A stretch of DNA of 64,000 nt. Origin: Brachionus rotundiformis. Taxonomy: Eukaryota; Rotifera; Eurotatoria; Ploima; Brachionidae. The notes beneath the pieces are model-generated. The model did no database searches. It saw nothing but the letters and a program-made list of their open reading frames with translations, and had not been told where the DNA came from. The stretch covers positions 5,086,146-5,150,145 of the forward strand of contig JAESIW010000137.1 of NCBI GenBank assembly GCA_016802295.1, written 5' to 3'. Positions 1-12,026 of this stretch are shown here, one piece after another. The position numbers and the translations under genes were made by a program. Position 1 is the stretch's first letter. Each line of letters starts with the position of its first letter.

Positions 1-93
1 AATTTAAATAATTATTGTAAAATTTTAATATAAAATATAAAACAGAATTTTTAAAAAAAGAAATTAACAACTTAACTACAAAAGCACCACAAA

Positions 94-2583
94 TCAGTTC
101 TTTGATTTAAGCTCTTTTACTGCTATAATATTTGGTTCCAATTCGGATAGGGAACCAGCTTTAGCAATGAATGGATGAGCTAATAATTCTTTAGTATCGG
201 CTCTTTTTTCTGGATCAACTTCCAAACATCGATCCAAAAAGTTAACCAACTCTTTGGATAGTCGGGATTTGCTCTCATCTTTTACACTCGGCTTTCCATT
301 AGCTGCAATCAAATACAAAGCTTTAAGCGGTGTTTCATGCAGATAAGGTGGTTCGCCGTCTATCATTTCTATTAAAAGAATACCTAAACTCCATACATCT
401 ACTTTTTTGTCATATCGTTGTCTAAATTAATTTATGAACAATTAGCTTTTTAAATTGATATAAAAAGGTATTACTTTTTGACGAGTTCTGGCGACATCCA
501 ATACGGCGTGCCGACCACTGTACACCTTTTTTCATCAGCATTTAATTCAGCGCAGAAGCCGAAATCCGTCAATTTGACTTCTCCTTTCATTCCAACCAGA
601 ACATTATCACTTTTTACATCACGATGTATAATATTATGTGAATGCAAATAGTCCAACGCTAGCAAGCATTCTTTGGTAACTGTTGCCATTTGAAATTCGT
701 CCATGACAGTTTCAAGAACTATGTCTGTCAATGCACCACCTTCAAGGTATTCCATCACTATCCAAAGTTCTCTTTCATACAAAAAGCATTCAATATAATT
801 GACAATGCTCTTGAAATTCATGTCTTTCATGACTTGGATTTCAGTGATTATAAGATCTTTGCGCTGTTGCTTCTCAAGGAGCATTCTTTTAATGGCTACT
901 TGAAGATTTGTCTTTTTGTTTATGGCCCGATATACCTCACCAGCAGCCCTTAAGAAATTAATTTGTAATGGTTTTTTTAATTTTTTGTTTGAAAATTATA
1001 AATTAATTTACCCTGAACCCAATTTATCTTTAAGAATGTATTTATCATGCGGATCACCTGGTGTCACCATTGTTTCCAATATTTGTCTTGCTTCTATTTC
1101 GGTTATTCGTTGCACCTTTTTCTTGTTTCGCTTAATTTTATCAATATTTTTTTCTTCGGTTTTTTTCGACTCAAAAATGTGCGGTTTATTGATAGCTGGA
1201 GCTTTATTTTGCACCATATCATTGGAAGACGATTGGTCATTCGGCATCTCATTTAATTTAGGATATATTTTAGGCGGAACTGGTGGTGGCACTTCAGTAA
1301 TAGTTGATTTTTTCGGCGATTGATTGTTATTTTTGTCTTTGTCATTGCTATTTGGCACAGATGGCAAAGGTTTATTTTTAGCTAGCTCATCCTTATAGAA
1401 ATTGCTCAACTCTTTTATCAGTTTTTGCTCACTGGTCTAAAATATTATTTAATTTGTTTAAATTTAATTAATCTATTTTTTAAGTTAAATATCAGTTTTT
1501 GAAGTAAAAATACTTAATTCAATTTAAATAAAGACACTTTTTTTTTTAACAATTAAATTTAATATTTTTCTAATTTATATTATTGAAAATTTAATTCCTC
1601 TCTAGAAATAGTTATTCTATTTAATTAAATCATTTTTGTAAAATAGTAATGCTTTAATTAATATTTTTCAATTGATTTAATTCTAAAATTAAAAAATACT
1701 TGTATTTTAATTAAAATTATCGCTTGATGAAAATTATTTTAATATTTTATCATTTTTTGAGCTTAATTGACGACTTACCATTAACCTTTGTGTAAAATTC
1801 CATGCATTAATTTTTGGTTTTTTTGTGCCAGTATGATTTGAAGTTAAAATTGGCATTTTTGATGCGAACCACCAAACACTCAAAAATAAATGCATGTAAT
1901 CTGCGCAATGGTTTACTGTATTATTTTTAAGAGTAAATTTTGTAGTAAAAATATGGAAAGAAAGAAATAAATAAAATTTTTAATTCAATAAAGATTTACG
2001 TACATCAATGCTTTGATCATCTTCTACTCTGTGTTTATTAACCGAAGATACTGGACCTGGTAAATTAGGGTACAAATAAGACTGATTTGAATAGGAATTG
2101 TTTTGATTTAGAGAAGAAGTCGAAAGCTGATTATATCGACTTGAATTTGTTTTGGTAAAGGACACCTCATTATTGTCCAACTCATCGCCAGATAAATCAA
2201 TACGGTCATCTGAGTCAGTCAATTTTTTGATAAATTTTTGTGATTTTTCTTTAAAAAAAATTAAGTTTAAAGTTTCATAACTTTTTCAAAAACCTACGTC
2301 TTCCCTTTACTGCCTTATTATACAAATTTATTGCTTCAATTGCCGCCTCTTTATTCGCTTCATACCTTTACAAATATTTCACAATGTTTATTTAAATAAG
2401 AATATTTTACTTTATGTCATTTCTTTCTAAAAGAGCTCGCCATTCATTTGGTAAACCAATAAATTGGTTCCTCTCTTTATCATGCTTTACATTAATGTTG
2501 TGCTGAAAATTGGTCGGTGTACCAATCTTCATATTATCACCTGAATGCTGATGGTGGTCTTTTTTTTTGAATAAAAACGACAT
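94..2583 (-). CDS. PAK: p21-activated Ser/Thr kinase (group I PAK)
   Basis: Six exons on the minus strand (2583-2411, 2365-2298, 2248-2004, 1436-1012, 948-475, 421-94) join in frame to 570 residues, close to animal PAK1-3 (about 545). Residues 17-55 form the CRIB domain, which binds GTP-loaded Cdc42/Rac (IGTP...H..., then FIGLPNEWRALL), followed by part of the autoinhibitory region. The linker carries the SH3-type motif PPPVPPK. The kinase domain shows LGSGAAGEVYRA (P-loop), VAIK (ATP lysine), HRDVKSDN (catalytic loop), DFG and VVGTPYWMSPE, where MSPE replaces the usual MAPE. The known role of the family is cytoskeletal and MAPK signalling downstream of Rho GTPases. CRIB plus proline motif favours group I over group II. 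It is divergent to the CPSF2 gene, 1.2 kb away. The 3' end of the linker (2004/1436) spans a 567-base intron that may hold an alternative first exon. Confidence 0.95.
1779..1856 (-). other. candidate alternative first exon of PAK
   Basis: Inside the longest PAK intron, an ATG at 1856-1854 opens 26 codons and ends at a textbook donor, GTAAGT (1778-1773). The reading frame stays open further upstream, including another ATG at 1895-1893. The exon ends in phase 0, and the next PAK exon (from 1436) starts in phase 0. Splicing would therefore give a kinase isoform without the CRIB domain. This is an inference from splice signals and frame only. Confidence 0.35.
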
Positions 2584-3804
2584 CTTACACTACGCCAATA
2601 TTTGGGTCAACTATTTCGTAATTATTATTTTAATTTGCTATTAAAAAAACTTTTTCTCTTTATCAAATATTTATTTACAGGTTAATAAGAAAATCTAAAC
2701 ATTTTAGAAAATATTTCTAAATTTATGCGCATTTTAGTTGTTAAATGAGATATTATAAAAAGTATATATGTTGGTCGTACTAATTTCTAATAAAATTATA
2801 ATTACTTTTTAAGTTTAGATAGAAAAATATTATTATTAGAAGTTTAAATATTTAGCAAATAATTTTAAATTAAGACTTGAAACTATGACTGTTATCGCAT
2901 AGATAAAAATTATTATATATTATCGTTTTATAGCTTTTGAGAAAATTTTAGAAATGGCAAAAATGATTAATTTTCATTAAACACAAATGTTTAAATCTAA
3001 CTAAGAAACTTTTTGATAAATATCCTAAAAATCAATACATTCTTTACTTGTATTCATTTATCTTAAATCAGACATAAATATTTAAAAAATCAAACTTATA
3101 AATTATAATACTTGTTTCATACAAAAAAGAAAACTTTTTAAAATACTCTCTATTAAAAAATAAAAGACTTAAAAAATACGAATGAATACTTAACCAATAT
3201 TTTAAAATATCAATTTAGAAATATAGATTAAATAAGTGCTTTAAATTTATTATTAGGAATTTATTCTGGTAAATAAATTCAGCTAATAAAATTAAAATTT
3301 ATAAAAATTTATTTAAAAAATTTATTATAAGCATTATACTTAAGTATTTTTAATTTTAATTTATTAATCATTTAGAAATTTTTTAGAAATTTTAACATTG
3401 ATAATAAATTTCGAATTATTATCTTCATTTATTTCTTCAGGTGTTTGAGAATATTCAAATAATTTTGTAAATTCTGTTATAAGAAAAAACTTTTATAGTT
3501 GATGATAAAGAAGCGATTAAATGAACCTGATTTTTAATTTATTAACTTTAAATTAGTAAATTTGGCTAACTTGTCGGATTTACTTTAAGTGATTTTATGC
3601 AAAACAAAATTAATTTTTTTATTAATTATTTAAAAATATAATAATAAAAACAAATATTCTTTTAAATAATCATTTAAGAAAAAAGTAAAGTTAATTTTTT
3701 ATTTTTATTAAATTTGAAGAAATTACTTCCATTGATAAAATTAAAGTAACAATTAAAATTAAATAATTTAAAAATATCAATTTTAAAAAAGTCCACATTT
3801 AATT
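2584..3804. other. intergenic, divergent promoter region
   Basis: About 1.2 kb of very AT-rich DNA between the start codons of PAK (minus) and CPSF2 (plus). It presumably holds both promoters. I see no reading frame, RNA gene or clear TATA/GC element. Confidence 0.6.
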
Positions 3805-6344
3805 ATGTCCTCAATAATAAAATTTAGAGCACTTAGTGGTGCTTTTGATGATGGACCACTTTGTTATTTACTTCAGATAGACGAATATAAATTCTTAATA
3901 GATTGTGGTTGGAATGAAAAATGTTCTCCTGATATCATTGAGAAATATAAACAGTAAACTAAAGATGGTTATTATTTTGGAAATGTTATTTTTTAATTAT
4001 AGAAACATAAAATCAGTAGACGCTATTTTGCTGTCATATCCAGATCTAAATCATTTAGGTGCTTTACCATATCTAGTTAGTAAAATGGATATCAAATGCC
4101 AAATTTATTGTACAGTGCCAGTTTTTAAAATGGGACAAATGTTTCTTTATGATTTTATCTTGGTAAATAGAATCAAATCAAATTAAATTAATTTTTTTCA
4201 TATTTTTTCAGTCAAAGAACCATTACGAAGACTTTAGCATGTACGATTTAGATGATATTGATAATACATTTGATAAAATTCAGCAAATTAAGTATTCTCA
4301 GACCGTAAGCTTAAAAGGAAAAGGACAAGGTTTGCAGATAACAGCTCTACCAAGTGGTCACATGATCGGTGGTACAATATGGAAAATTTTAAAAGATGAA
4401 GAAGAAGAAATTATCTACGCTGTAGATTACAATCATCATAAAGAAAGGTAATAATTTAATAGATAACCCTTTTAGAAAATTTTATTTTATTCTTCCAAAA
4501 AGACACTTAAACGGGTGTGTATTGGATTCTATAAATAAGCCTACAATTCTAATCACGGATTCATATAATTTTTTGTACCATCAAGAAAAAAGAAAAGCTA
4601 GAGATGAGAGATTATTGGAAAAAATTTTGAATACGCTACGAAATGATGGAAATATGATGATATGCACTGACACGGGTGGTAGAGTCTTGGAGCTAGCTTA
4701 TTTTCTTGACCAACTGTGGAAGAATGAAAATTCAGGTCTATTTTCTTATTCAATCGCACTTTTAAACAACGTATCGGTCAGTGTAATTGAATTTGCCAAA
4801 TCTCAGGTGGAATGGATGAATGACAAAATAGTTCAATCATTCGAAGTGGGTCGTTACAACCCATTCGATTTTAAATACATAAAATTATGTACTTCATTAA
4901 ATGAATTAAAATATATGAATGGTCCAAGTCGAAATAAGTTGGTATTAGTTAGTTTATCAGATTTAGAATGTGGACACGCTAAAAACTTATTAGTTGATTG
5001 GTGTTCGGACCCAAAGAACACAATTTTATTTACAAGTAGAGCTGCGGCAAACACTCTAGCAGCAAAGCTTTTAGAAGATCCAAAGCAGAAACAGATTACA
5101 ATTCAAATGAGTAGAAGAGTAAACTTAGAAGGAGAAGAATTGGAAGATTATTACCAAAAATTATTCGAAAAAGAACGTGAAGAAGAAGAACGATTGAGAA
5201 AATCTAAAGAACTGGAGTCTATCGATGAATCGTTGAGTGAGGATGAAAAATCAGCTGAAGATTTGGTCAACAACATTCCAGCAGGAAACCATGATCTCAT
5301 GAAATTACAAGAAGTATTTTATTTATAAATGTCAGCTTAAAATAGTTTAGAAATTTTATTTTAAAGAATAAAAATCAATTTTTCAAACTAAATCGTAAAA
5401 TATTTCCTATGTTTCCATATAAAGAAGAAATGGTAAAATGGGATGATTACGGTGAAGATTTAAAGTAACTAGAAATCTATTTTTTTAATAAAAATTCTTA
5501 ATTTTGATTTAAGAAAGGACGAATTTGCTTATTTGATTGAGCCTAATCCTTATGAACAAAAACCACTTGAGGTTGCTGACATTGAAATGCCAGAGGTTGA
5601 AACCCATGAACAAGAGGAAATACCAACCAAATGCGTGTCAGAGACAATCGCATTAGATGTGAGATGTAAATTGGTGTACATAGATTACGAAGGAAGAAGT
5701 GATGGAGAATCTATAAAAAAAATTTTGTCCAATGTCAAACCAAAAAATTTGGTTATTATTCATGGAACAGAAAAGTCCACAAACGAAATGAAAGAGTACT
5801 GTCAAAAGCACCAAATTGTGCAAGATAGAATTTTTACACCCAAATTAGGAGAAATAGTGAACGCAACTCTCGAGACACAAATTTATAACATCAAACTTAA
5901 AGATGAGCTGGTCAGTTCACTTAAATTTCAAAAGATTAAAGATTACGAATTGGCATGGGTTGATGCAGTGATTAAAAGTGGCAATTTTGACGCTGAATTT
6001 CAGAGTGGTCAGAAATCAGAAAGCTCGACTGAATTCGGATTTAGCTTGCATCCACTTCCGAAGGACAGTACTGATAAACACAAAACTGTGTTTGTTAATG
6101 AGCCAAAGCTTTCAGATTTAAAACAAATATTTACACAAAATTCTATTCAAGCAGAGTTTCATGGAGGTGTACTTGTGTGTAATGGAATGATAGCTTTAAA
6201 AAAAGTAAACAAAATACAGCGTTTTCTAGTTGATTAATTTTTTATTTTAAGAATCAATCGGGAAGAATTATACTCGAAGGAGTTGTATCGGATGATTATT
6301 ACAAAGTAAGAAGTATATTGTATGAACAATATGCCATGCTCTAG
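3805..6344 (+). CDS. CPSF2: cleavage and polyadenylation specificity factor 100 kDa subunit
   Basis: Seven exons (3805-3953, 4003-4162, 4212-4447, 4503-5313, 5367-5464, 5514-6204, 6252-6344) join in frame to 745 residues; the human protein is 782. It is collinear with CPSF100 throughout: N-terminal LCYLLQID and FLIDCGW, then SYPDLNHLGALPY, GHMIGGTIW, VDTGGRVLELAYFLDQ-like beta-CASP segments, and YIDYEGRSDGESIKKIL. The protein ends with the conserved SILYEQYAML tail. CPSF100 is the catalytically dead partner of the CPSF73 endonuclease in the pre-mRNA and histone mRNA 3'-end processing complex. As expected, the metallo-beta-lactamase HxHxDH motif is degenerate here (SYPDLNHLG). The charged linker (KERE/EDEE-rich, near residues 390-430) is shorter than in vertebrates. 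It is divergent to PAK. Confidence 0.97.
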
Positions 6345-7404
6345 ACTCGATGGGCTCAAAAATTTATTTTCTATTTAATTAAAATATTTTTATTTAAATA
6401 ATAAATTTCATAAAATTGTGAATTATCCAAAAATTTTAGTTTCAAATTTGATTTTAGTTAAAAGTTTTTAAATTCATTTAATGCATTACTTTTAAAATTA
6501 ATTAATTAGATTGGCTTTAAAATATTTTTGCTAAGTTTTAATTTTAATTTTTTTATTCTTTAAACAATGATGAATAATCAAAATAGAATTATGTGCACAA
6601 TTTTTGACCTGAAGTAGATTTTAATTAGCTGGCAATGGTAAGCTTATTCCCATACATTGTATGACCAGAAAATATGGACTTAAATTCTATATTTTAGAAA
6701 AAAAAATAATTATCAACAAATTAAATACTGTTATCTAAAATAAAAATTTTTAAATACATTATATGATCAAAAACATTTTAGTTTATTTGAAATGAATCAA
6801 AAATCTGTAAAATTTTGATTAAATAAAAAAGAAATCTTTGGAAAAAAGCTTACTACTAAATTTGATTTAATCAAATTTTGTTAATTAGAAATTTATAATA
6901 CTACCGCAGACAATTCCGTTTTAAAGTAAAAAAAATAATTAAATAAAACGTTCAAAAGACTTCAATTAGATTTTTATCACATTTAATAACATACGATTTT
7001 AGTAAAACTACGAAATAAATTGTAAATTTTTTTCATTTCAATAAAGCGTAATCTTTATTAGATTAAGATATTTCTATTTATATGCCTTATATAAAATTTT
7101 CATCTATTAATCATGCTTAGAATGAGGAAATTTTTAAGACTTGATCATAAAAAACACTCTGAAATAAGCATCAGTCTTTCGATCTAAACCTACTCCAACT
7201 AGACTATCTTCCAAAATAAACAAAAATCAAATTTAATTAATAAATATCTTTTTTTTTATTTATATTTTCCTTTTTTCAATTTGATTAATCGAATTTTATT
7301 ATTATTATTAAATATAAAAGTAATTCACTAATAAAAATTTAAGTTTTGGTACAGCAATAAATAAATTTTCAAAATTTATCTTAAAAAACTTATTCAATCA
7401 ACAG
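6345..7404. other. intergenic between CPSF2 and the GPCR gene
   Basis: About 1.1 kb of AT-rich DNA with no convincing exon. It presumably holds the CPSF2 3' UTR and the promoter or 5' exon of the downstream GPCR. A good acceptor (TCAATCAACAG at 7393-7404) lies at its right edge. Confidence 0.5.
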
Positions 7405-7437
7405 GAACTATACCTAGACGATTTATCTAGATGCAAA

Positions 7438-8874
7438 ATGTATTTTTTCACTTCGACACTTCGTTTTAACGCATCCGACAGTCCCTTCAAAAATTTGTCC
7501 AATTCAAATTTTGAAGATACCTGCAATAGAGGATACTGGTCATGGTGGATCACAAAAATAGGTAAATTTTGTAATATATATATTTTTTTAAAATAGTTTA
7601 AGTCTAAATTAAAAGGAGCTTTGGCAATTGGTTCAATTGGCATAATAACAAATCTAATTTGCTTTTATCTATTAGTATCACTCAATTCGCTAAAAAGATC
7701 ATCTTATATATTCTATTTTAAGTTTTTATGCATTACAGACAGTATTTGTTTGTTGGTCGAATTTATAAAATCTTTAAACGACCTTCTAATATATAACAGT
7801 TTTTATCACATCTATTATCCGAATTACTTCAGCTGTAAGCTTTTGGAATCAATAAAAGCCTCGTTTCACTTGACATCAGCATGGCTCATCTGTGCTTTTT
7901 CCATCGAGAGATGCGTGGCAGTAAATTGCCCCCTCCTAATTCGCCATATATTTAGTGTAGCTCGGACAAAGCTTATTTGCTTTCTTATTCTGGTCTTTTC
8001 ACTCATCTTTCAGTCACTTAAGCTCTTAATGGTAAAGACAAAGTGCTTTAATATAGCTAATTTTGAGATAAGTAAATATCTCTATTCATTTAAATGTGTT
8101 TCATATGAAAATATAAATTCCGATTTATTTAACAAATTCCATTTTTACATTCATCAATTAGTCTTTCTGGTACTTTTGCCAAGCGTAATTGTGATTAGTT
8201 GCAATTCAATAGTCTTTTATAAAATAATCCAGAGACGTCAAATGCTTCGCTCTGGAAAGTTTTATGAATTTAAGATTAATCGTTCAAGCATGTCTTCAAA
8301 TCGGTTATCTCATTCCAATTCATTTAGGCATGAACCCGGAATAAAAAAATCAAAAGCTAGTGAGAATAATATAATATGCTTGGCAAACGGTAATGATGAT
8401 GAATTTATCTCAATTTCGACCACATATGACGAATATTCCCATCAGTCGGCATCACTTTGCTCATCAAGAAGCTTCAGCACATTGGCAAAAATAAAAGGTA
8501 GCCAGCGTTACAAAAAAGTAGTGAAGAAAAAGCGCGAAATCAAATTAGCTTTGTTGATGCTATTTTCAGTTTCATTTCTTGTTTTGGTGATACCCGAGGC
8601 TTTACTCAAAATATATCTATTTCATTATTTTGATATATGTGAGTTGATTAACAATTTTGTCGAAATAAGACTTGGTCAGTATTATAACAAAATGGAAACT
8701 ATTTTGGATTTATTTTGTGAAAATTATAGATCAATTAGACTTAATATTTCGTTTGATTTTTTATTTATTTTAAAATTGTTAAATTATTCGTCTAATTTTT
8801 TAGTTTATTTAACACTAACAACTTATTCAAAAGTAAGATTTAAAAGCTTAAATGTTTTAAACAATATTAACTAA
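7438..8874 (+). CDS. rhodopsin-like G protein-coupled receptor
   Basis: Two exons (7438-7561 and 7616-8874) give 460 residues with seven hydrophobic segments. The intron is placed so that TM1 reads ITKIGALAIGSIGIITNLIC. The conserved TM1 Asn (TNLIC) and TM2 Asp (CITDSICL) are present. A cysteine before TM3 (FSCKLL) and one in ECL2 (FKCVSYE) can form the usual disulfide. TM3 ends ERC instead of DRY, TM7 has NFLVY instead of NPxxY, and TM6 lacks CWxP (it has LVIPEA). The third intracellular loop is long, basic and serine-rich (about 110 residues); the C-tail is short. It is probably a divergent peptide or orphan receptor in the plasma membrane; the ligand cannot be inferred. The frame stays open upstream of the ATG to the acceptor at 7403-7404, so a further 5' exon is possible. 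Confidence 0.8.
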
Positions 8875-9517
8875 TTCATTATATTTGTAATTTGATTAAT
8901 TAAAAAATATCTTAAAATTATTAAACCATAAATTATTGTCATTTTATTTGTTTTGCATATAAACAAGGTTCAAAGTATATATTTATCATTAAAATAAAAA
9001 GTTTTTTTTGTGTCTTTAATTTATATTTAAAATTAGATAAAACATTTAATAATTAATTAATAGCCATCTTAATCGAACATATTCAAGAACAGTATGATTT
9101 TCTTTTCTATCTAATAATATAAATTCTAATAATCTAAGTTAAACTAGAAAACTTATAAATATTTTTTTTTAAAAACTGCATATAAAATTTTCATAAAGAA
9201 CTATAAAAAAAAAATTTTTAAAGAATTTTATTAACTATTTTTTTTGCTATTTGTTTTATTTTAGAAGATTGTTTATAATGATTTTTTTTTAAAAGATATT
9301 TTTATTCGAAAAAAATATAAAAAATATTTAAATCATTTTTCAAAGTATAATTTAAAAATAAAAGTTTTAGGTGAAAAGAATGCTATTTTACTATTACTGT
9401 GACAAACACACATAATTTTCGGCTTTTTTTTATCTAAGTTTTTTAGCAGAATTATTAGACTAAACATAAGAAAAATCATACTGCATAAGTAAAATATGAA
9501 ATTTACAAAAATCAAAA
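8875..9517. other. intergenic between convergent GPCR and EXO1 genes
   Basis: About 640 bases of AT-rich sequence with long T runs between two convergent stop codons. It should hold both 3' UTRs. A 60-codon minus-strand frame at 9333-9515 is hydrophobic low-complexity sequence and is not supported as a gene. Confidence 0.5.
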
Positions 9518-12026
9518 TTATTTGTTTAGTTTTAAACTTGATTTAGAATATTCAAAATTTTTAAAAAAATCACTAATTGGCCTAATATTTGATTGTTCGT
9601 CTTGATTTCGTCCCTTGTTTGCATTTTTCTTATTCTTATTTTCAAGTTTGCTGGTTCGATTGCTTTTTGGCAAATCTGCAACATTTAAACTACTCAATGT
9701 ATCCATATCATGTATTATTGTTTTGGTTTTTTCCTTATTTGACGAGTTTAATACTGATTTTACTTGTAAAACTTCAATTTTTTCTTCAATAGGGATTACA
9801 TCATCCAAACTATCTTTCTCAATTGATTCTTTTGAAAACTTGTTAGTCTTTTTTGCCGAGAATCTCTTTAAAAGGGAAGAAGACTCGGAATTCTTTACTT
9901 TCTGTTGAGAATTTTCTTCAAAATTAAATGATTTTTCAGTAACTATGGGAGAATCCAAAATTTGCATTTTGAATTTATTTTCATGTTTAAAATCTGTTTC
10001 AAGACTATACAAAACACAAAAGATTAATGAAATTTAATAATCAATTTTTGTGAACCTTTCTAAGACAGTGATAGCATTTTTCTGAGTATTTTTTGGGCTT
10101 TTATTCTCTTCATCTTGACTCAATCGATCCAGCAATTCACTTGGTCTATTGATAATTGGAGATCCAATATTAGCAGGTGCTGAATTTGACGAAAAATATC
10201 CACTTGATTCACTAGATGACTCAATTTCACCAATTTTACTCTTGTTCGATGAATAGTCATCCAACAAGCAGTCCAAATCAACTTTAACTTCATTCATCTT
10301 TATCCGTTTATTGTTTTCTTTGCCTTCGTCAGAATCAATATTTTCCAAATTAGGCTCATTTTTTCCAATAGCATTAAATTTTCGTTTATTTTTAGCAGAA
10401 AGATTGTCATTTAAAAGGACCTTGGAGTTAATTGTTTTGGACAGTCCTGTAGTCTTTGGTAAATCGATTGGTTCTTTTTTAGCAACAAATTTTGAAAACG
10501 GATTTGAGTTCTTAAATGTTTGGTAGTTTTTTGACCAAATGCTTTTCATATGCGCCGGTGGATTGTTGGCGTATTTGACTGGAGGCTTGTACTTAAGAAA
10601 TTTAATTATTCATTCTTAAACTAGATTTAGTTTGTTGCCTACATTCCATTTATCGGGATTAAAATCATTGACTTTTTCTCTGGTATTAACATCAATATTT
10701 CCCAAAGAGTGTTGTATTGATAAATCTTGATCATAAAAGCTTAATAAAAACTAATTAGAAAAGAATACCTTTGTTAGATTAATAAAAATTACAATCCGGC
10801 ATAAGATACGTCTTCATTTGGTTCGATTTCGGGCCCATAGGCGTGCAATGAGACTAACTTTCTCTTGAGCGGATCAAAAACTATTTGATATTTGAATGTT
10901 TTATCAGCTTTTTTGAAGCTCTCTATATACTCATTGGTAATAATCAAATTTGGCATTTTTAACACTTTTGGCATTTGTTTCAATATCTTAGAATATTTGA
11001 TATAGGATTAATTTTGGAATTTTATTAAAAATTACATAATCTATTTCTGATTTAGTAATTGATTTCAGCAATTTTTTGGCTTTGCCTAGACCTATACCTG
11101 GTAAATTTTCCAAATAATCACAACCACTTAGAATACACATCCATCGGAATCGCTCAAAATTATCTGCAGAATCAAATTGAGTTATTGAGATTATTTTTTC
11201 TTTCTGTACCAATTGACCAAAACCGTTTATGTCCAATTTGTACATTATCTTTTAAATTAATAAATCTAAAATTGATGTATCATGATTTAAGATACTTTTT
11301 CACACCCAAATAAAATAAGATCCGAATCTTCGGTAATGATAATTTGAGCTACATCGATTTTGTTCAAATAGGCCAACTGTGCGTCGGCTTCATACGGAGC
11401 AACTATAACATCAACTCCAATATTGTGTAATGCCTTAATTTTTACAAAAAATATTTTTTTAAGGATTAAAAAAGTCAGAAAATGTAAACTTTTATGACAT
11501 CAAGAGCCATTTTAGGAGTACATTCAATGCATCTTTGGAAATATTCCCTTGCTTCATTCTTACGGCCTTCAGCCAAAGATTGAGCAGCTTTTTTCCTATA
11601 CAATTCCTTAGATCTTAAAAAGACAAGATATTCAAATCAAATTATTTCAAATAATTCAGTATATGTATTTTTCTATACAATTCCTACTCTTTTCTCTTTA
11701 ATTCGGTTCCTTTTTTGCTAGGCAGACAGCTGCCATCGAATATCATTATTGGTTTGATGCCCCATTCGAGTAATTTATGAACATATTTTAGGACATATTT
11801 CACATGGCTAAAATTTGGTTAATTAGATTGGACTTGTCAAAATCAGAACAATCAATTAAGATTACCCATCAGCTGGTTGGCCAAGTGCTAGCTGTTCAGC
11901 ACAGCTGAATGCACCTCGATAAATCCAACAGTAGGTATCTACGGCGACAGTAGCGCCTTCAAATTGTTTTATATTCACATTGCTAGATGCTTCTTTTAAA
12001 AATGGTAAAAGACCAGAAATTCCCAT
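9518..12026 (-). CDS. EXO1: exonuclease 1 (XPG/FEN1 family)
   Basis: Nine exons (12026-11866, 11807-11688, 11613-11490, 11433-11296, 11248-11036, 10986-10793, 10739-10643, 10591-10056, 10004-9518) join in frame to 689 residues. The start MGISGLLPFLKEAS is the family N-terminus. All catalytic acidic positions are visible: VAVDTYCW, IMIFDGSCLPSKK, APYEADAQLAYL, TEDSDLI and LSGCDYL. The helix-two-turn-helix GIGLGKAKKLLK follows, then VFDPLKRKL and SYAG. EXO1 is the 5'-3' exonuclease/flap nuclease of mismatch repair and DNA end resection. The C-terminal 340 residues are low-complexity (Ser/Lys/Asn), as in other EXO1 proteins, and contain RPISDFFKNF near the end, which resembles a PCNA- or MutL-binding peptide. 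Two donors are weak (GTTTAC after 11490, GTTCAC after 10056). Confidence 0.95.

Noticed and set aside
690..1323. Plus-strand frames across 690-1323
   Set aside because: They are antisense shadows of the PAK kinase exons and have no family features.
9333..9515. 60-codon minus-strand hydrophobic frame next to EXO1
   Set aside because: Low-complexity AT translation in the shared 3' UTR region; EXO1 already ends at 9518 with its own stop.
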